Assembly: GCA_934045905.1 (NCBI GenBank)
Contig: OW203773.1
Coordinates: 20,695,246 to 20,759,245, forward strand
Direction: 5' to 3'
DNA: 64,000 bases
Source: Leuctra nigra
Taxonomy: Eukaryota > Arthropoda > Insecta > Plecoptera > Leuctridae
Shown: positions 21,941 through 32,358 of the stretch, piece after piece
Layout of the letters: each line of letters starts with the position of its first letter
Position numbering within the stretch: position 1 is the stretch's first letter
Translations under genes and position numbers: made by a program
The notes under the pieces: model-generated
What the model was told of the DNA's origin: nothing
Database searches by the model: none
Seen by the model: only the letters and a program-made list of their open reading frames with translations

Positions 21941-24900
21941 CTGGAACTGAAAATATAAAAATCTCATATCGAAAAATCAACGAATCATTACTTATTTACA
22001 AAGCAAAAAAATTAAAATGTACCAAGTGAAAACCCTAAGTTTTTTTTATCTAATCATGATTAAAATTTAAAATCATTTCGTCAGCCCATTCTGTCTCTAA
22101 TCTGTCCAAAAAAGTGCCTGAAACAAGCGGCAAAATCGCTCGCGCTAGCACCACCACCTTAAATTAATACTTTTAGTAAAGAGCTAAACGTGTAGAGATT
22201 ACTCACACATATCAGGTATGTACACTTAAACCAATAAAAATCGGTACTCGAAAAGAAAAGGATGGCTGATTATGGTTTAAAGTAGTACCCTCATTAGTTC
22301 ACGTAATAGACAACATTAAAAAGCACCAGCGCCATCTATAATGGCGCGCATTGCATTCTGGGAGGCTTATTATGAGAATGGCGGGAAGTTCAAACTCAGC
22401 ACTGTTTCCCTGCCTTGCACTGCTTGTGTTGGCAGCTGCAAGAAGACATAGATAGCAGTTACCGATGTCAGTGCAATGAATATAATGGAAAAACAGTTCC
22501 TAATTTAAGTAATACCTACGTATTTAATATTATTTTTCAGGAAGCAAGGAACTTTGCCATGTTTTTACATTGTACATTTACTGTCATGTGAAGGAAAGTA
22601 GGGGAGAAACTGGAAAGAGATATTTTTAAAACAATTAACTATTACAAGTTAATTTAGTGTTCATAACAATTACTTTTTTTATTACTTTTGCCAATGCATG
22701 GAGTTGAGAATATTTATTATTTTGTACATAATAAAATTTTGCATAATATCAGCAATAGGTACATTTGAGCTGTGAATGACTGTGACAGTACAAACATTAG
22801 ACTATTGTTGGTACTATTGTTGGTTTGTTGGTTTATTAGACCACCATTGTTGGTAATTACTTTATCAGATACTCGTCCCGATGCCAAGTCTGATACAAGT
22901 GAAACGAAGCCAGTGGATATTATTCCGATCAAACCTTTTGCCGTATTGTGGGACTTGTACGACGAATACGTGTTGCTTTGAACTCTAAACTCCAATGGAT
23001 TTTGCCAAATTAGTAGGTATTTGAATGAAATATTGCGATATAAAGTTTACCCAAAATGCCGAACATTGTTCACAGTAGTAACACTAACATGAAAGCGGTA
23101 TGCCAAATAAGTCTCGAGAAGACCAAGTCGGAACCGACACATCACCAATAATATTTCATCTTCAATATCAAGCGCTTTTTTTCTTCCGATGGATTGCTTT
23201 TATCAATATTTTGTTGTACCCATTGATTATAAAATTTAAAAATATTATAAGTCTAATATTTTTCTGAAAACCGGTGTAAAACCATATCTTCGTATCATCA
23301 GTTACTACCTCTCAAAGTGAAAATGGTTTGTCGCCGGTGGTGACTTTGATTTTTCTATCTTCAGCTTTGCAACCAAAATCTTGCATTTTCTTTGTAAATG
23401 TAATGAGATGTAATTGTAATGAGATCTTCAACTTATGATCTTGTTTCTTTAATAACTTATTATCGGTATCGAGCCCATCATTGGAGGAGAGAACTGCATC
23501 AAGATTTATTTTCATTTCATAGACGATAGACTATCGACTATCAAAACGATAGTGTGCAGGTAAAGCGTACGAGTGCACTGAAAACCAAGAATGAACTTAG
23601 ACCAGTTTGTTCCAAAGAACTAAAGTGAACTGTATAGAACCTTCATGAACAAAATTTAATCAGCTTTCAGCACACATTCATAACATAATCATGAAAAATT
23701 ATTGACACCAGGAATAATATGAATAAAGGAATGAAATGTGCAAGGCAGCTCATTGGAATATTATAATAAAATACCATTTAAGTGGTAACTCAATGTTTAA
23801 TTTGTCAATGTTTAATGTTAGACACTTGCGAACAAGTGTGCCAAAGTAAAGCTAAGCTTACATACAATTATTGGAAAGCCCTCAGATTCCCTCAGATTCG
23901 AAAGCCGAGTTGAGTCCACTCGACGCAATTTTTTTTCTGTTGGTCGATAAGTTGTGGTAGGTAGGTACTTCTGTGCTGAACAATGACACTGGCTCCTAAA
24001 TCAAAGTCTGCCATAAAATGTGGCACATCTTTAACATTGTTGAGGGACTGCGACCAGAAAGACGGAGATGCATCGTCGAACTGAACCGTGTAGATAATGC
24101 GATTCAGTGCATTCCGCTAGAAAAAGTAAAATATTTGGATTATGTCTTCTTTAGATTCATTTCTTTAAGAGGACATTTTCTAAATTACCTAAACCTACTG
24201 ATGACACAAGTTTTTACTAAATATAGGAAGGTACATTAAAAAGTACCTACCTAAAATAATATTTGTCAACATAACCTATTTCCAGTTGTCAAACTACGCT
24301 ATTTCCTAGTACGCAGTATTTTGTGTGTAGGAATGTAGTTAACTAGTTGAAAGCTAGTTATTTCTATACAAATTAATATAAAAATAATACTAATATTATA
24401 ATAGCGCATTGTTCTAGGTTGAAATGCAATTGCAAACTAAATGTCTTACCTTTGTACTTGGCTGACTTGGGTCTGACAGCAAGAGTGGTGTTTAGATATT
24501 TGTTTGAATACCTACACTTTATTTGGGAATACACACGGCGATTTGTCTTCGTATTTCTTCCATCCTGTTGTTTTGAAATGGGCTCATAACAACATCATAA
24601 ATGAAATGAAACAGTAAAGAATACACTTGCAACACACGTACAAGGCCATCTGTCAAAACAGTAAACACTCCCATAATAAGGGTACCAGAATGCACTGCTT
24701 CGCTGCGCGCATGCGTAGTACGTTTATAATACCCTCATTAGTACCCTCATTAGTCCACGTAATTCAAGTCAGTGACTCACAAATTAAATTACAAATCAAT
24801 GAAATAAATATTTTACAACTATATTTTGCATTGTTGATGAATATCATAATATTACTTTGTAGAAATACGATATTTTATAAAGAATTTACAATTATTTTAA

Positions 24901-25192
24901 TTAATTTCATGCTGTACGAATTAAGTACTTGATTTGATTTTAAGCAGTTTCTAGTAGAAACTGGCTAAATTAGGGTATTATTCTTGATTATCTCTTTATT
25001 TAATCCCGTACCCACATATTTTTAGGCGGCTAAAATATTGAAAAAAAATCGGCCTTTAAAATGAAATCAATAATTTTACTCTGTAGTTTATATTACGATT
25101 TCTACAGAAGATATAAGTGTAATTTTTAAGCTTCACCATGTTATCTTATGGGAAATTTCAAGAATTCCTTTTAAGATATCTCTTAAATTAAT

Positions 25193-25354
25193 CCCATGGA
25201 TATCCCAAAAAAGGATAAAATGGCCGCTCTGAAATCTGTCTTTACCTCCCAATTTGCGAGGTACTATGGAGGTCCCATGGATATCCCAAAAAAGGATAAA
25301 ATGGCCGCTCTGAAATCTGTATTTACCTCCCAATTTGCGAGGTCCTATGGAGGT
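25193..25354. repeat. Two tandem copies of an 81-bp unit
   Basis: The units at 25193-25273 and 25274-25354 differ at only about two positions (C/A in the CTGTCTTTAC word, A/C in GAGGTACTATGG). Inverted echoes of the GACCTCCATAG word follow at 25350-25425. The near identity implies a recent duplication. Confidence 0.8.
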
Positions 25355-25550
25355 CCATAGTACATCACATTAGGATCTCCCTCTCTGCGAGGGATCTTCC
25401 TAAATTCAGGACCTCCATAGGACCTCCCGTTTTACCTGGGTTGTTTATAAATGACCAGCAATCGAAGTAAGTCCCCATGTTATTTTCCATAAGAAGAAAT
25501 CCAGAAAGAATCCGGAAGTGCCTAGTGGGCGTGGCACTCTAGTACTCTAT

Positions 25551-25745
25551 TAAGATAGCATTACGCCGAAACGAAGGCGGCCGCCACGAGATCAAAACAG
25601 GATATAGGGGGCCAATTCTATATCTTTTTTTTATCTCGTCGCGGCCGCCTTCGTTTCACTGCCATTAAGATAGCATTACGCCAAAACGATGGCGGCCGCG
25701 ACGAGATCAAAACGAGATATAGAATAGGGCCTATAGAATAGGGCC
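25551..25745. repeat. GCGGCCGC-bearing direct and inverted repeats
   Basis: Three copies of a unit carrying GATAGCATTACGCC, AAACGA-GGCGGCCGC and ACGAGAT are present: two direct (25551 and 25668) and one inverted (about 25630-25658). The first and inverted copies can pair as a hairpin. The GC-rich core contrasts with the AT-rich surroundings. Confidence 0.65.
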
Positions 25746-25887
25746 CCTGGGCGTGACCTTGAGTCGAATCTAGTCGTTAACCCGTAAATCCTATGGTGAC
25801 GTCACACGCCCAATTCGCCCCTATCGTAAGTGTTTTCATGCGTGCTGTGCTATCTACGAATTACCTTCCTATTGTTTATATTCCAGG

Positions 25888-26112
25888 AAATGCGATCAGA
25901 AAGGCAAGGGAGAGGTCGGTGATGGCCCGCACTGTTGCAGTCCACTTATAGGCTACAAGTCGCAGGGATGTGTGGCTCCTTTTCCCGAGGAACCGAAGGG
26001 CGGTGATGGACCGGGAGGTGAGAAGAGTGGAGCTGTCTTCAAATGCGCTCCTAAGATGATCCTGTTACTGCCTGTACTTGTAGTGATTGCCTCTTTGTAT
26101 TATTGGATATAA
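25888..26112 (+). CDS. Ly6-like cysteine-rich protein, 3' coding exon
   Basis: After the acceptor TTCCAG the frame reads KCDQKGKGEVGDGPHCC, then CVAPFPEEPKGG, a Gly/Asp-rich linker and a terminal hydrophobic segment (MILLLPVLVVIASLYYWI). It stops at TAA 26110-26112. A small-residue stretch (GGEKSGA) before a hydrophobic C-terminus is what a GPI-anchor signal looks like, though a single membrane span is also possible. Together with the upstream exon the protein would have about ten extracellular cysteines. Members of the Ly6/uPAR superfamily act at the cell surface in insects, for example in septate junctions and in ion-channel modulation. No specific role is assigned. Confidence 0.7.
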   Translation, partial: KCDQKGKGEVGDGPHCCSPLIGYKSQGCVAPFPEEPKGGDGPGGEKSGAVFKCAPKMILLLPVLVVIASLYYWI

Positions 26113-26142
26113 ATTAATTGTTATGTGTGTGTTGTAACATTC

Positions 26143-26148
26143 AATAAA
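26143..26148 (+). terminator. Polyadenylation signal of the Ly6-like gene
   Basis: Canonical AATAAA 31 bp after the stop codon, followed by a T-rich stretch. Confidence 0.7.
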
Positions 26149-26363
26149 GCTGAACATTTTATAAACGATGCCTTTTATTAAATATCAAGCCTGTAAACGT
26201 TTTCACTGGACTAACAGATCACTGGTCAAGTGATAACCGCTCAGAGGCTAAAGCGAATAAGTCATAACAGGGGGGTGATTCCTGTACGCATTTTCACTAT
26301 CTTATCGTAAATCTTAATACAGTAGCAACCGTTGTTATGGACGTTAACATTGGAGTAAACTAA

Positions 26364-27404
26364 ACCCCATAAAAAACACTCCGTGTAAAAATAACAGCCA
26401 AGTCTCTACAACTAAAAAAAAGCTATGAAATCTTAAAATTCTGCACTGAAAAGTAGTGATATAAAAAAATGAGCCAAGTCAAAACTTTATTTGAAAATCA
26501 AAAAATACTTGGTGCATGGTGTACTATATAAATAGTTTAGAAGTATAGTCCAGATATAAAATATAAATATAATATAGGTACCTTTAATGCCCTAAAAACG
26601 ATGCGCCAAGTATTTTTTGATTTTCAAATAAAGTTTTGACTTGGCCCATTTTTTGATATCACTACTTTTCAGTGCAGAATTTTAAGATTTCATAGCTTTT
26701 TTTTAGTTGTAGAGACTTGGCTGTTATTTTTACACGGAGTGTTTTTCATGGGGATATCACTCGCTTTTTTTAGTTTATTCTTAAAATTTGTGACACAAAT
26801 CGAATGAACAATTTCTAAATCCTGTAAAAAAACGCCATTTACAATTTGTTTACTACTAATGAAAATCTGCTATATATTTGCTTAAGAGGGCTTGGTAGTG
26901 AGTTTGACCTTGAAGAGTTTTTAAATCGATTTTTATCAATATCTTTTTCCAGTGTAATTGTTAACAAAATAGGGCTATGGACGTGAATGCAGAACATTTC
27001 AATGAAAATAATTCCATAGCTTGTAATGATTTATTTGATTTACTTTGTCCTACAGGTGTTTAGAACCCGAAAATTTAGTAATTTTCGGGTTCTAAACACC
27101 TGTTGGACACAATAAAACTAATAGCTTATTCCAAACTATGAAATTATTTTCATTGAACTGTTCTGAATTCACGTCCATAGTCCTATTTTGTTAACAATTA
27201 CACTGGAAAAAGATATTGATAAAAATCGATTAAAAAACTCGTCAAGGCCACGCTCACTACCAAGCCCTCTTAAATGGTATTTCATGAAGAATAGCAAAGG
27301 TTTCATTCCAATCGGTCAACCCAGTTCCGAGATATGGCAACACTTCGGTTTTCAACATGGCTGCTGACCTTACTGCACTGCCACATAGAATTTATATCTA
27401 CAAT
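26364..27404 (+). mobile_element. GCCAAGTC Helitron-like element interrupted by a TTAA palindrome
   Basis: The hairpin spans CCCC 26365-26368 to GGGG 26750-26753, with arms containing AGCCAAGTCTC, GTAGTGATAT and AATACTTGGTGCAT. The tail starts at 26754, is cut at 26881 by a 384-bp palindrome, and resumes at 27274 (ATGGTATTTCATGAAGAAT, TTCCAATCGGTC). It loses similarity near 27404, where a retrotransposon remnant begins. No coding sequence of its own. Confidence 0.75.
26886..27269. mobile_element. TTAA-flanked palindromic MITE, copy 1
   Basis: Its arms are near-perfect reverse complements starting GAGGGCTTGGTAGTGAG. The centre is a tight hairpin (AGAACCCGAAAAT facing ATTTTCGGGTTCT). TTAA stands at both borders (26882-26885 and 27270-27273), and the element splits a recognisable host element. 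TTAA duplication is the hallmark of piggyBac insertion; no transposase is encoded. A nearly identical copy lies at 39275-39659. Confidence 0.8.
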
Positions 27405-28590
27405 TAATGTGTCAAATCAATTTTATTTCCAACAATGTAGATACAATCATACATATTTGACCTTAAGTAAAAGGTATTTGGAAAGATACACATACACACA
27501 GTACACAGCAAAGCAGTACACATCAGTAAAGTCAAGTAGTACAAAACAATTACAAAAACACTAATAACTAAAGCTTTATTTGAAATATCTATTTCAATAG
27601 TCCAACAATAATTAAAAAATAAACAATGTACATACAATAATGCACTAAACACAATACAAAGAATTATCCTCTACAAATTCATTAATCGAGTAATACGCTT
27701 TCTTGGCTTTCTTGGCGCTTTCTTGGCGCTTTCTTGGCTCAATGTTTTGAGCTCATGCTTAAAGTGCTTAAAATTTTCAATAATTTTAATTCTAATTATT
27801 GGTAGTCTATTGTAAAATTTTGCATTTATGTACGTTGAGTTTTTTTGAGAAATAGACAGATTATATCCTTTTGTGTGAATATTATCCTTACCTCGAGTAT
27901 CATGATTGTGAACGGAAGTATTAAAAACCTGTGTGGTGATATTACGTTTGATTAATGAAATTGCTTCTAGTAAATAAAGGCTATAAAATGTAAGAATATT
28001 GTGTACTTGGAAGAGCTCCTTACAATGTGGTATGACATTGTCCTTGGTCCTAGCCCCACACATTGATCGGAGAGCTCTCTTTTGAATGATAAATAGCTTG
28101 TGAGCATGTGGGGATAATCCCCAAAATTCAATGCCATACCGGAGGTGTGTTTCAAAGTTTGAGTGATAGACTAATTTAGCAGTTTTTGTGTCAGATAATG
28201 ATTTGATAGTTCTGATAGCAAAGCACGCCGAATTTAATTTGCTAGCAATGTTACTGCAATGTCGCGACCAGCTTAAATTCTCATCAATGGTCAAACCTAA
28301 AAATTTTGTATGACAAACTGATGAAATATTCGTCATATCCAGTTTATTGTTTACTAAAGTAACCCTTTTAAGACTTTTGCTTTTCTGCGTTGTATGAAAT
28401 TGTATGAAATTTGTTTTATCGGTGTTCAAGATTAATTTGTTCGTTTTAAGCCAAATGCTTGTTTTTTTGATACTTTTTTCGGCGCAATCTATAAGTTGGT
28501 GTCATCTGCGAAAAGCTCTGAATTATCAATGCTAAACGGAAGGTCATTTATGAATATGATGAACAACAGTGGACCTAAAATCGAGCCTTA
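27405..28590 (-). pseudogene. 5'-truncated jockey-like non-LTR retrotransposon
   Basis: On the minus strand an open frame from 28429 to 27671 encodes about 252 residues that follow the reverse-transcriptase core (FLGLTIDENLSW, LVYHSNFETHLRYGIEFWG, IQKRALRSM). Upstream, in a shifted frame, GPLLFIIFINDLPF and LFADDTNL are readable up to about 28588; these are the GxxLxPxLF region and the catalytic xADD box. Between them is a stop and frame shift, and everything N-terminal is missing. The 3' UTR ends with AATAAA near 27420. The copy is inactive. Confidence 0.75.
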
Positions 28591-29646
28591 GTCATTTGAT
28601 AGTCATTTGATAGTCATTTGATACTTAGTGAAAGCAAAAGACGTATTTTTAGACACGATTGGCAATGCAAGTCCACCATTTTAAATACAAAATAGTGTTA
28701 GCCTTCGGCCGTTTTCAATGTTATGTAAAGATTTGGACAGTTATTCTGTGTTAAAATAAATTTCTTATAAACACTACGGAATAAGGATTAATATTTAGGT
28801 AAGATTCAGTTATTGATATATTCAGGCAAAGCAGAGGACGTTTTTTTAGACATGATTGGCAATGTAACGGCGGCCATTTATTTATTTGAATAGTCGGGTT
28901 GCGCGCGTCGGCATTCTCACAGGGGTGCGCGCGCAAGCGTTCCGCCAAGGACAGAAGGACAGAACTGGGTAACTATAAGTATAATAAGAGTTTTAACATG
29001 CAGTCTTACTTTCAATCCTTTCAAAGGCTGAGCAAATGATATTTAGACCGATGAAATGTCTGCTTGATTGTAGAAATAGATTGGTTGGTTGATAATTGAA
29101 ATTATGTTTATGAAATATTTTATTTATTCGGTCGATATGTTTCTAATTATAGATACAATGTGTTAGGTTTGTGTTATGTAAGCTCTATTATACGGAACGG
29201 CAAGTAACTGTTTGGATAATATTTCTTAAATTATGTTTTCTCATATTAGCACTTAGATAATGGCCTATTTTGTGGTTTAAATCTCTGTTTTTTAATTTTT
29301 AATTAATCCATAATACCTGAATACGCCAAATAATATACATGAGTGTACTGTTACTAACTTGCAATGAGAAGCAAATTCAGTTATTTTTTTATATAATTTA
29401 GTGGATCGTGCTTCTAGATTTCAGTTGTTTTAGGTATATTATTGCCGGGTTTACTTGATTTCTTGCGTTACTTGGCCCACGACAGTGTCGGCACCTAGCG
29501 GCTGAGGCGCTTTTACCAAGTTGCATTGATTGAAAAGCAGTTGCAGCTATTTTTTATTATTAAAGTGGACCGTTGCATTGCTTTCAGTTGGCTTCAATTA
29601 TTGCAGTGTTTTAGGTATTTTTGATTGAGGTGTTGCACGTATCGGT
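28591..29646. other. Intergenic stretch with small repeats
   Basis: GTCATTTGATA is repeated three times in tandem near 28589-28622. A phrase of about 50 bp (TTTTTAGACA-GATTGGCAATG) occurs near 28643 and again near 28847. GC-rich sequence with GCGCGC words lies near 28895-28940. No gene supported. Confidence 0.45.
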
Positions 29647-29684
29647 GCTCGCTTATCAACGCGTTACACCGAGCGTTTTCCTAG
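29647..29684 (+). repeat. Helitron 3' terminus, copy B
   Basis: GCTCGCTTATCAACGCGT, then CCGAGCGTTTTCCTAG, followed by T. It is the best preserved of the set: GCTCG and CGAGC can pair around ACGCGT, and CTAG closes the end about ten bases later. Confidence 0.65.
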
Positions 29685-29963
29685 TATATTTTGCTACTTC
29701 AAAATATTAATTCCGTTTCTTTTATTAGTACCAATCGACGTATTTTAAAATATAATCAGCCTGGAAACCATTATGTGTAAAGTTTCAGCTCGATCGGAGA
29801 AACAGTGCGTCATATAACATTAAAATCCACAGTACATTTAATTACTTATTTTGAAAATATATACTCTGGAGCGAAAACTGAGAAATACCTACTTCATATT
29901 TTTACCTTGATACAAAATGCTCGACGTTCAAATTCCTTGCATGTGCAGAGCAAGATTTGATTG

Positions 29964-29966
<3 letters not shown>

Positions 29967-30048
<82 letters not shown>
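29967..30048. repeat. (AG)n microsatellite
   Basis: About 41 uninterrupted AG units. A minus-strand open reading frame across it encodes only a Ser-Leu run and is an artefact of the repeat. Confidence 0.95.
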
Positions 30049-30052
<4 letters not shown>

Positions 30053-30059
30053 GGATTGA

Positions 30060-32358
30060 TTGGTGTGATCATAGAGGATGTGTTGGAGAGAGGTAGAAGG
30101 TTTTAAGTTCAAGTTTCAAAACTTTTATATATTTTTATTAGATACAACAGGTACAATAGGTACCATTTTACTATTATACTAAATAAATAAATACCCACAT
30201 ATACCTACCTAATTCTGTATTTATACAATACACCTTAAATATCAAGATTACATAAGTACGCACGTATATAAAATTAAATAATAATTAAACAGTTACTTGA
30301 AATTTTGTACGGGTAATATTAATAAACAATACAGAAATAGGTAACTCACCTCTAATTTTATTAAGGTAAATTCGTAAATAACAGCACAAAGAATAATCAC
30401 AAAATCTCTTATCACTTGAAAAATATTAAATTTTCATTCATAAAAATCAATTTCAAATGTCATGGGACATTTTGGCGGAAAAACGGCATGTTATGAGAAT
30501 CTGAGCTGTGATGTCATTTTTAAGTCCACAACAATGTGTTACCATGGTGATATGCTTGTTGCCGTGGCAACATAATGAGTTATGACGTAAATACCAATTT
30601 TCCTGTTTTAAAGTTAGAAGTCTATCAAACTTTGTAAATCAATTCCAAGAGAACTATTCAACCCACAACAAAATTAAGAACAAATTTGTATTCAGCAACG
30701 TCTCCCCTACCATAATACCTAATACAATTATTTGGAAATCTAATTTAGAGGAGAATTCCCTATTGTGTGTTAATGTCCACTATAATTTAACATTTAGATT
30801 GGCCAGCCGGTTTCTTGGAGTCCTGCGGGCCTATAGGTCTGGTGAAACAGCCAATAAAAATTGTTTGATTGGCTTATGCAATAGGAATGAACTAAATTAA
30901 AAATGTATTAATTAGGTAGTGGATATTTAGAAGTACCTAAACGTATGCATTACATTGCCATCATCTCATTGTCGTCAAAACAATTGACACAAATTTAATG
31001 AACTAAGGGAATTATTCAAAATGGACCAATGGGGATGGGAGGAGTCAATGTAGTTCTCTTTACTCACACTAGAGCAGCACCGTCCATAGTGGGAGAGGGA
31101 TCCAATCAAACATGTGGGGTAAAGAGACTAGACCTACATTTCCCCCGACCCACCCGGGGGAATTGTAGGTCTAGTCTCTTTAGCATTAGCTAATTAGCTG
31201 TCACAGCCTTCTTGACGGTCACGGCCCACATCCTTCTGTCATCTGTTTTATTCGTGACGTCACATAGCAAGATAATGACTAGTTGTCCATTACAATGAAC
31301 AATTTTAAATTAATACCATAATTAAAGTTTAATAGTTATACAATACAAATCAAGTGCAATTTATACAACATTTAGAATTGATATTTAAAATCAGGCATCA
31401 CTTCAACCGCAAACCTCCAGTTTATACGATATAGCTATTACTTGCATTTACTTGCATATTTTGTAAAAGAATCCTGTTTCAATTAAAGTCCCTATCATTC
31501 TGTTATGAAAAAAATGCTTCTATTCCTGTAAGGTACTAATAACGTGATTCGTACTCTTAGTTCAAAGTCAAACTCATTTTGTAAAACCTACATTTATAAT
31601 GTATACATTATATAGGTACATATGTAATTATTTTTCGTTATAGATTTATAAGACGTTTATTATTATTGACATTGAACTTTCAAGCAAAATTTTGAGCTTG
31701 ATGACAATTAAAATTAACAACATACAAATATTCTTAAAAATTTAACACAAAAAGCAAATTATAATCATCACACTCACTATTTAGATACATGATAAATAAG
31801 GGAACCAACAGAAAATAAACGTGAATCACATTCAATGAACCATGAAGGACGAAGTATTGACGAAGTATTATGCCATAAAAGTAGATACAATTTGGAAAAG
31901 GATATCCACTCCGGGTTCGTAAATGGAGTTATTTTTCAGCCAAGGAGTAAGGGTGGTAAAACGTCACTCACAATCATGACGTCGATCTTGCTCAGCTGAT
32001 CAGCTGTTATGAAATGTCATTGTCTTTGCTCAGCTGTTTAATTTGATTAATGAAATGTCATCGCCTTCCCTGTCAATTTTCTTTCAGTTGATGTTATATG
32101 AAGATAATGTATATTTAAATAATTGAAATGGAGTTAAGCAAAAGCAAATTAAGTGACCTAAAGGTGTGGAAGCATTTTACATTTAATTAAGTATGATAGC
32201 GGTCGACTGCACTCGTTTCTCATTGGTTAATTTTTAACCCCATTTACGAACCTACCTGCAATTCAATTCTCGCCTCCGGCGTTGACCTATAATAGCCATG
32301 TTCTCTTGTCCTACTTGTTCTACAGACTACAATTGGTCTCTTGTTTGGCTTTTTCATT
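30060..32358. other. Intergenic stretch downstream of the 1661-aa gene
   Basis: AT-rich, with no gene recognised. The notable item is a hairpin at 31121-31181, listed separately. The phrase GTCACAGCCTTCTTGACGGTC near 31199 resembles one arm of the hairpin at 41053. Confidence 0.45.
31121..31181. repeat. Strong hairpin of about 61 bp
   Basis: AAAGAGACTAGACCTACA with TTCCCCC pairs with GGGGGAA and TGTAGGTCTAGTCTCTTT around a loop of under ten bases. It may be a tiny palindromic element or a structured RNA; nothing distinguishes the two. Confidence 0.7.

Larger units (their letters stand above)
21257..25887 (+). other. 4.6 kb intron of the Ly6-like gene, repeat-rich
   Basis: The borders are GTATAT and TTTATATTCCAG. 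Inside are a short end fragment of the GCCAAGTC family (21897-21940), an 81-bp tandem duplication (25193-25354) and a cluster of GCGGCCGC-containing inverted repeats (25551-25745). The phrase TACCCTCATTAGT-CACGTAAT occurs near 22287 and 24741. No other gene is supported within it. Confidence 0.6.

Noticed and set aside
25193..25354. Repeat array as a possible CRISPR
   Set aside because: Only two long tandem units without spacers, in a eukaryotic intron.
29894..30112. Open frame encoding a long Ser-Leu run
   Set aside because: It is a translation of the (AG)n microsatellite; no domain and no gene signals.
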